Shown here: piece by piece, positions 59,066 through 64,000 of the stretch
Position numbering within the stretch: the first letter of the stretch is position 1
Layout of the letters: every line of letters begins with the position of its first letter
Assembly (NCBI RefSeq): GCF_018446385.1
Contig: NC_055996.1
Coordinates: 15,177,317-15,241,316, forward strand
DNA from: Zingiber officinale
Taxonomy: Eukaryota > Streptophyta > Magnoliopsida > Zingiberales > Zingiberaceae
DNA length: 64,000 nucleotides
Direction of reading: 5' to 3'
The notes under the pieces: generated by a model
Seen by the model: the letters and a program-made list of their open reading frames with translations, nothing else
Database searches by the model: none
Told to the model about the DNA's origin: nothing
Translations under genes and position numbers: made by a program

Positions 59066-59550
59066 GAAGTCAAGCGAGGAGCTTGCACGAGGAAAGTCCT
59101 AAGCGGGATGTTAGGCGGTGGAAAGTCCCGTGAGTGAAGCCGAGCGGTGGGAAAGTCCTAACTGGGATGTTAGGCGGTGTGGAAAGTCTGGTGAGTGAAG
59201 CGGACTGGGGAGTCCTAACTGGGATGTTAGGCGGTTGGAAAGTTCAGTGAGTGAAGCGAGGGGAAGTCCTAACTAGGATGTTAGGTGGTGTGAAAACCCT
59301 AGTGAGTGAAGCTAGGTGAAAGTCCGGGTGAGTGAAGCCAGGCAAGGGAAAATCCAGATAGATCAAGGATGATCGGACATCTGGTGTTGAGGAAAGTCCA
59401 AGTAGGTCAAAGGGATTGACCGGACACTTGGCGAGGAATTCTAGCAGGTCAAGGGAGTGACCAGATGCTAGGGATGAAGTACCAATAGGTCAAGGTTGAC
59501 CGGATATTGGTTTGGAAGGTTTGGGACTTGGTTTGGGCAAAAACCAAGCT

Positions 59551-59762
59551 CTGGATCGGTCTGCAGACCGATCCAGTGATACGTTTGTGTATCTGATCGG
59601 TCTGGTGACCGATCAGATAACAAACAGAAGGCTGTGGGCTTACTGATCGGTCTGGAGACCGTTGGGCAACTCTCTGTGAAGCCTTCTGATCGGTCTGGGG
59701 ACCGATCAGCACAGGGCCTGATCGGTCCCCGCGACCGATCAGGCTGAAGCCTGATCGGTCCA
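59551..59762. repeat. Palindrome cluster GATCGGTC-n-GACCGATC, second LTR
   Basis: About five units plus a half unit within 210 bases, just before the TATA box of the LTR. The arms are as in the cluster at 12268-12692, but the loops (such as tgca, tggt, tggg) differ. Confidence 0.85.
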
Positions 59763-62685
59763 GGTTCTAGCCGTTGCGTAGCAACGGCTAGTTTCTGCTG
59801 TGTCTTCTTCGCAGGTATAAAGGGGTCGAGGGTTGCTGCTGCGATGCTACTTCTTCTTCTTTCTTGCTACTAGAACTTCTGTTCTTCTGCTGCTGAAGCT
59901 TCTGCTTCAACTGAGCTTTGATTGTCAGCTGCTGCGTTTGGGTTGTGAAGTTGCTGCTTCACCTCCAGTCGACAAGAAAGCAAGCAATTGGTAGAGTGCA
60001 ATTGTATTCATATTGTATTGCTTTTCTTACTGTTCTTGTACTCTTTGTTTGTTGTTGCAAACGTTTGTGGCGAGGTTTCTCCACCCACAAGGAGTATATT
60101 GTATTAGCCGGTTCTCCGGGGTCTCATCCACCGACGGATTGACTGGACTCGTCCACCTTACGGACACGCCAAGGAGTAGGAGCCCTAATCTCCGAACCTC
60201 GTTACATCGCTGCGTCTAAAGTTTGATCATCTTCGTTTCGTTTCTATTTAGTTATTTCCGCTGCGCTAACCCTAATTGTAGAAAGAAACGGAAGATTTGG
60301 GGCGGCTATTCACACCCCCCTCTCTAGCCGTACGAAGAGATCCTAACAGGAGGAAGAAGACTTTAGGTGGTGTTCAACTTGGAGAATCGTCGCCCACACG
60401 ACGTCCAAGGCGAGGGGAGGAATACGACAGAAGATCTCGAGATTATTAGCATACAAAGAAAAGGTATAACTAGTAATTGTTTTCCGCATCATGCTAGTTA
60501 TTTTTCTTTGTATGAATTCCTAACACAAGAGGCATTAGATTCTAGTTTTTTGACTTTGTTATTCGAGTTGTGTTTTTTTTATTTTTCGAGTTTGTGATTT
60601 GATTGTTCTTTTTGGTTAAATTAAACCTAATGTTATTTTAGGAAATTAAATATTAAATTTCTATTAAAGACTTTGTCGAGGCAGTGGTGGATGATCTCAT
60701 GCCCAAGAAAGCCTAGTGCCTCGCCATGTTTGACCTGGGAGCCGATTTTAGAAATAAATATTTAATTAACTTTATAACATAGGTTGATTTGGATCAATAG
60801 TGTTAAATTTCGCTTGTAATCCAAATCTAAACCATTAAGAACAGATAAGTTAAATTTGGAATCAATAATGTTAAGTTCTGTTTGCGATTCCTAATTTAAC
60901 TTCTAAAGAACACAATAGGTTGTTTAGGAAAGGTTCGACACTTGTACAAATTTTTTGTACAGTAGAACCGGTACGATCTTCCTAGGACCAACCAACAGAT
61001 ACTACGCCGAGCCATAAAATTTCAATGGGACGCCGAGCGCGACCGGGTGCTGGAGGAGCTGAAGGAGTATCTGAGCTCACTACCTATGTTAGTCAAGCAA
61101 GTCGCGGGTGAGACACTTTGGATATATTTGTCATCCAACGAGCATGCCATTAGATCGACTCTAGTCAGGCAGAACGACCAAGATCAACAACCTGTATATT
61201 TTCTAAGCCATATATTGAAGGATGCTGAATCTCGCTACACCAGTCTTGAAAAGTTGGCTTATGCACTGGTACTTGTCGTGGGGAGGCTTCGCCTGTACTT
61301 CCTAGCGCACTCAATAATAGTGATGACCAACAACGCTTTGGAGAGGGTTCTCCTCAATCCTGAGGAGTCTGAACGGCTGATCAAGTGGACGGCCAAACTT
61401 AGCGAGTTCAACATCCAATATCAACCCCGAGTGGCGATCAAAGCTCAAGCCCTGGTGGATTTTGTCATAGAAGTCTAGAGTAACAAGCCGGCGGCAACCT
61501 GGAAGATATATGTGGATAACTCGTCCACTCGGCAGGACAGTGGGATCGACTTAATCCTCATCTCGCCTCAGGAAGATAGGATGCAGCTATCCGTCCGGCT
61601 GGACTACCGAGCTACTAACAACGAAGTAGAGTATAAGGCATTGATAGATGGCTTACAAGCAGCTCGGCACGTGGGAGCGGATAAAGTCCTTATTCACTCG
61701 AATTCCTAGCTCGCCACCCAGCAACTATCCGGGACCTTTGAAATAAGTAGCACACGGCTAAGGCTCTATGCAGAGACTTTTTAAAAGCTGAAGGCCAACT
61801 TCCAGATCCCCCAATTGGAGAACCAAACGATGGATGAGATAGCGAAGCTGGCCAGTTCATTAACGCCGATCGTCATAGGTCAGCCGATCTACCAAGTCTC
61901 ACTAGTGGCCCACATCGACCGTATGGAGGGAATCACCTTCCCGAATGACTGGAGGACAGCCCTGACAGAGTTCTTACGTTTGGGAACTGCACCTGCCGAT
62001 CCGGAGGATGCTCGCTTGATAAAGAAGAGGGTCGATCGGTTCACGTTGATCGGCGACCAGCTCTATAAGAAAGCCTTCTCCCGACCCCTACTCAAATGCG
62101 TCGGATTAGAAGACGTTGATTATATCTTGAATGAGGTGCACCAAGGCTCTTACGGAGGTCATTCGGGCGGTCGCGCATTGGCCCGAAAAATACTTCTGGC
62201 TGAATACTTCTAGCCAACCCTCCAGGAGGATGCCGCTCGGACGGTGGCAAACCTACCTATCTTGCCAGAAGTACCACAACATGCCGCACTGACTGACCGA
62301 GAAGATGAAAGCGTCGACGATATTGTGCCTGTTCGACAAATGGGGTCTGGACATCGTGGGGTCTTTCCCTATGGCAATCGGTCAGCGAAAGTTTCTACTG
62401 GTGGCGGTGGACTACTTCTCAAAGTGTGTAGAGGCCGAGCCACTTGCCAGAATCACCGAGCAGATGGTCACCAAATTTATTTGGCAGAATATTATTTGTT
62501 GGTTCAAAATTCCGCGTCGACTCGTGTCCAACAATGGGAGACAGTTTGTCAGTCAGGAGCTCAAAGAATGGTGTGAAAGCTATGACATCCAACAATCCTT
62601 CGCCTTGGTGGCCTACCCTCAAGGCAATGAACAAGCAGAAGTCGCCAATCGGGAGATCCTCAGAGTCTTGCATGCTCGGTTCAAC

Positions 62686-64000
62686 TGTTGGTTGCTACTC
62701 GGAAAGCCTAGAGGTTCCACTGTACAAAAATTTTGTACAAAGGTCTGAACCTTTTCCTAGTTACCATGTGTTCTTTTAAATTAAATTTTGGATCGCCTGC
62801 GGAACTTAACACGTTTGATCCAAAACTTAATCTATTCGTTCTTTTAGGTTTTGACTTGGGTCTCCTGCGGAACTTAACACGTTCGACCCAAATCACCTTA
62901 AGTTATTAATTCCATTAAATATTAATTTCCATAATTGGTTCCCAGTACTGACGTGGCGAGGCACATGGCCTTCTTGGATATGGGAGCAACCACCACCGAC
63001 TAGACAAAACCTTTTATGGAAAGCTAATATTTAATTTCCTAAAATAACTTTAGGTTAACCGAAAAGAACAATCAAATCACAAGGAAAAGAAAACAAAAGA
63101 ACATAACATCGAAAACAAATTCGAAATACTAGAATCGTATGCCTCTTGTATTTAGTATTATTTCCTAAAATAACTAGTATGATGCGGAAAGGAAAAATAC
63201 TAGTTATACCTTTTAGAAAGACCTCTTGATCTTCTACCGTATTCCTCTTCTAACCTCGGACGTTGTGTGGGCAACGATCTTCCGAGATGAGAAACCACCA
63301 AAGCACCTTCTTCTCCTTTCTTCAAGTTTCGGCCAAGCACAATGCTTCCAAAAGATGAAGATCTTTTTCCACCAACCAAGCTCCAAGGGATGTAAGCTTT
63401 CTCTCCTTCTTCTCCAAGCTAAAATCCGGCCACCACTTGATCTCCAAGGAGGAAGAGAGGTTCGGCCACAAGGATGGAGAGAAGAGAAGGGGAAGGGCCG
63501 GCCACACCAAGGAAGAAAAGAGGGAGAAAATAATAGAGGTTGTTCACCCATGAAGGCTCCTCTACCTCCTCTTTTATAATCCTTGGTCTTGGCAAATAAG
63601 AAAATTTTAATAAAAACTTCCTTAATTCTTTTGCCATGAAAAGGAAAAATTTATTTTAATTAAAATAATTTTTCTTCTCACTAAAACATGGCCGGCCACT
63701 TATTTCCTCAAATCAAGGAGAGTTTTAATTAAACAAGAATTAAAACTTCCTAATTTGTTTCCGGAAATTTATAAAAATTTCTCCAATAATTTTATCCCTT
63801 CATGATTGGTTTATAAAAAGGAAATTTAATAAATTAAAATCTTTCTTTTAAACATGTGGATAAAAAGAAAGTTATCTCTAAAAATTAAAAACTCTTTTAA
63901 TCTACAAATAAGGAAAGATATCAAATCTTTTCTTAATCTTTTGTAGAAACTTATAAAAGAGAATATTTAATTTTTAAACTCTCTTTTAAATCATGAACAT
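62686..64000 (-). repeat. Family-1 copia LTR, minus orientation, runs off the window
   Basis: It begins tgttggttgctactcgg, the reverse complement of the end of the LTR at 17711-18504, and continues through 'ttttgtacaaagg', the 'cccaagaaggcc' block and AT-rich blocks in reverse order to the window edge. It splits the gypsy integrase region. Whether it is a solo LTR or the end of a full element cannot be seen here. Confidence 0.88.

Larger units (their letters stand above)
58667..60348 (+). repeat. Solo LTR of copia family 2, plus orientation
   Basis: It starts tgttggtgcaaccttagg and ends gagatcctaaca, flanked by the perfect duplication ggagg (58662-58666, 60349-60353). A TATA box (ggtataaagggg, 59815) marks a plausible U3/R border. 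It carries a tandem repeat of a ~28-base gtccaagtatggagacttgg unit (58919-59065), 'gatgttaggcgg' repeats (59100-59290) and the GATCGGTC palindrome cluster (59551-59762). It is the plus-strand sister of 11340-13111. Confidence 0.92.
56874..60997 (+). repeat. Solo LTR of copia family 1, itself split by another solo LTR
   Basis: It starts tgttagagtgtatactaaaa and ends ...aggaccaaccaaca, flanked by the perfect duplication gatac (56869-56873, 60998-61002) in gypsy RT sequence. Without the nested insert it is about 2.44 kb, against 2.61 kb for the LTR at 15097. No internal copia region is present, so it arose by LTR-LTR recombination. Confidence 0.92.
56068..62685 (+). mobile_element. Ty3/gypsy element 2, Tat lineage, broken, split by LTR insertions
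   Basis: It begins with LTR sequence TGATGCGGTGATTAGGCAG, with a TATA word (cctatataaagg, 56661) near 56660. Reverse transcriptase remnants (about 56693-56868, with YIVTEWGIEANPSKV) follow, then RT/RNase H (61003-61478), archaeal-type RNase H (61500-61860) and integrase (62080-62685). It matches gypsy element 1 domain by domain. It is interrupted at 56874-60997 by a copia solo LTR with target duplication gatac, and at 62686 by a minus-strand copia LTR. No gag or protease is recognised. Broken, with several breaks. Confidence 0.86.

Overview
The window is nuclear DNA from a flowering plant. It has genes with plant-type introns and GC-rich first exons, set in dense nested Ty1/copia and Ty3/gypsy retrotransposons. 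GC-rich coding starts for the kinase and the patatin gene, and the abundance of Tat-lineage gypsy elements, suggest a monocot. Zingiberales (ginger or banana allies) is my best guess and is an inference, not a database result.

Layout. 1-5149: right-hand part of a decayed CACTA (En/Spm) DNA transposon with two transposase-type genes and a subterminal repeat array. 5150-8440: a phosphoenolpyruvate carboxylase kinase gene (PPCK, + strand, two exons, 303 aa) with its promoter. 8441-28000: a retrotransposon nest. It holds a LINE-like block, a broken copia element that carries a solo LTR of a second copia family and has a 2.6 kb 3' LTR, the end of a sister LTR, and a broken Tat-lineage gypsy element with aspartic protease, reverse transcriptase, two RNase H domains, integrase, a 37-bp minisatellite, an antisense extra ORF and a 3' LTR. 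28000-39130: a gene island with a small proline-rich single-pass membrane protein (+), a patatin-related protein of the pPLAIII type (+, two exons, 480 aa), and a RING E3 ligase of the LOG2/LUL type (-, three exons, 396 aa). 39533-47806: a tandem duplication of about 1.35 kb, each unit holding a Mutator-like MITE. Only the left unit is split by a 5.3 kb large non-autonomous gypsy derivative (LARD-like). 47807-49200: the probable 5' end of an unidentified minus-strand gene. 49200-56067: a degraded copia remnant holding a minus-strand copia element, which holds a smaller LTR element. 56068-64000: a second Tat gypsy element split by a copia solo LTR, which is split by another solo LTR, and then split again by a minus-strand LTR that leaves the window.

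The host genes have unrelated jobs: phosphorylation of PEP carboxylase, a cell-surface proline-rich protein, acyl-lipid hydrolysis, and membrane-associated ubiquitination. They do not form one pathway. The most unusual structure is in the transposons. Three related copia LTR families each carry clustered palindromic words at a similar place, but each family uses a different word. A non-autonomous gypsy derivative keeps a long antisense ORF with its own TATA box. The tandem duplication preserves the pre-insertion site of that derivative inside the same window.
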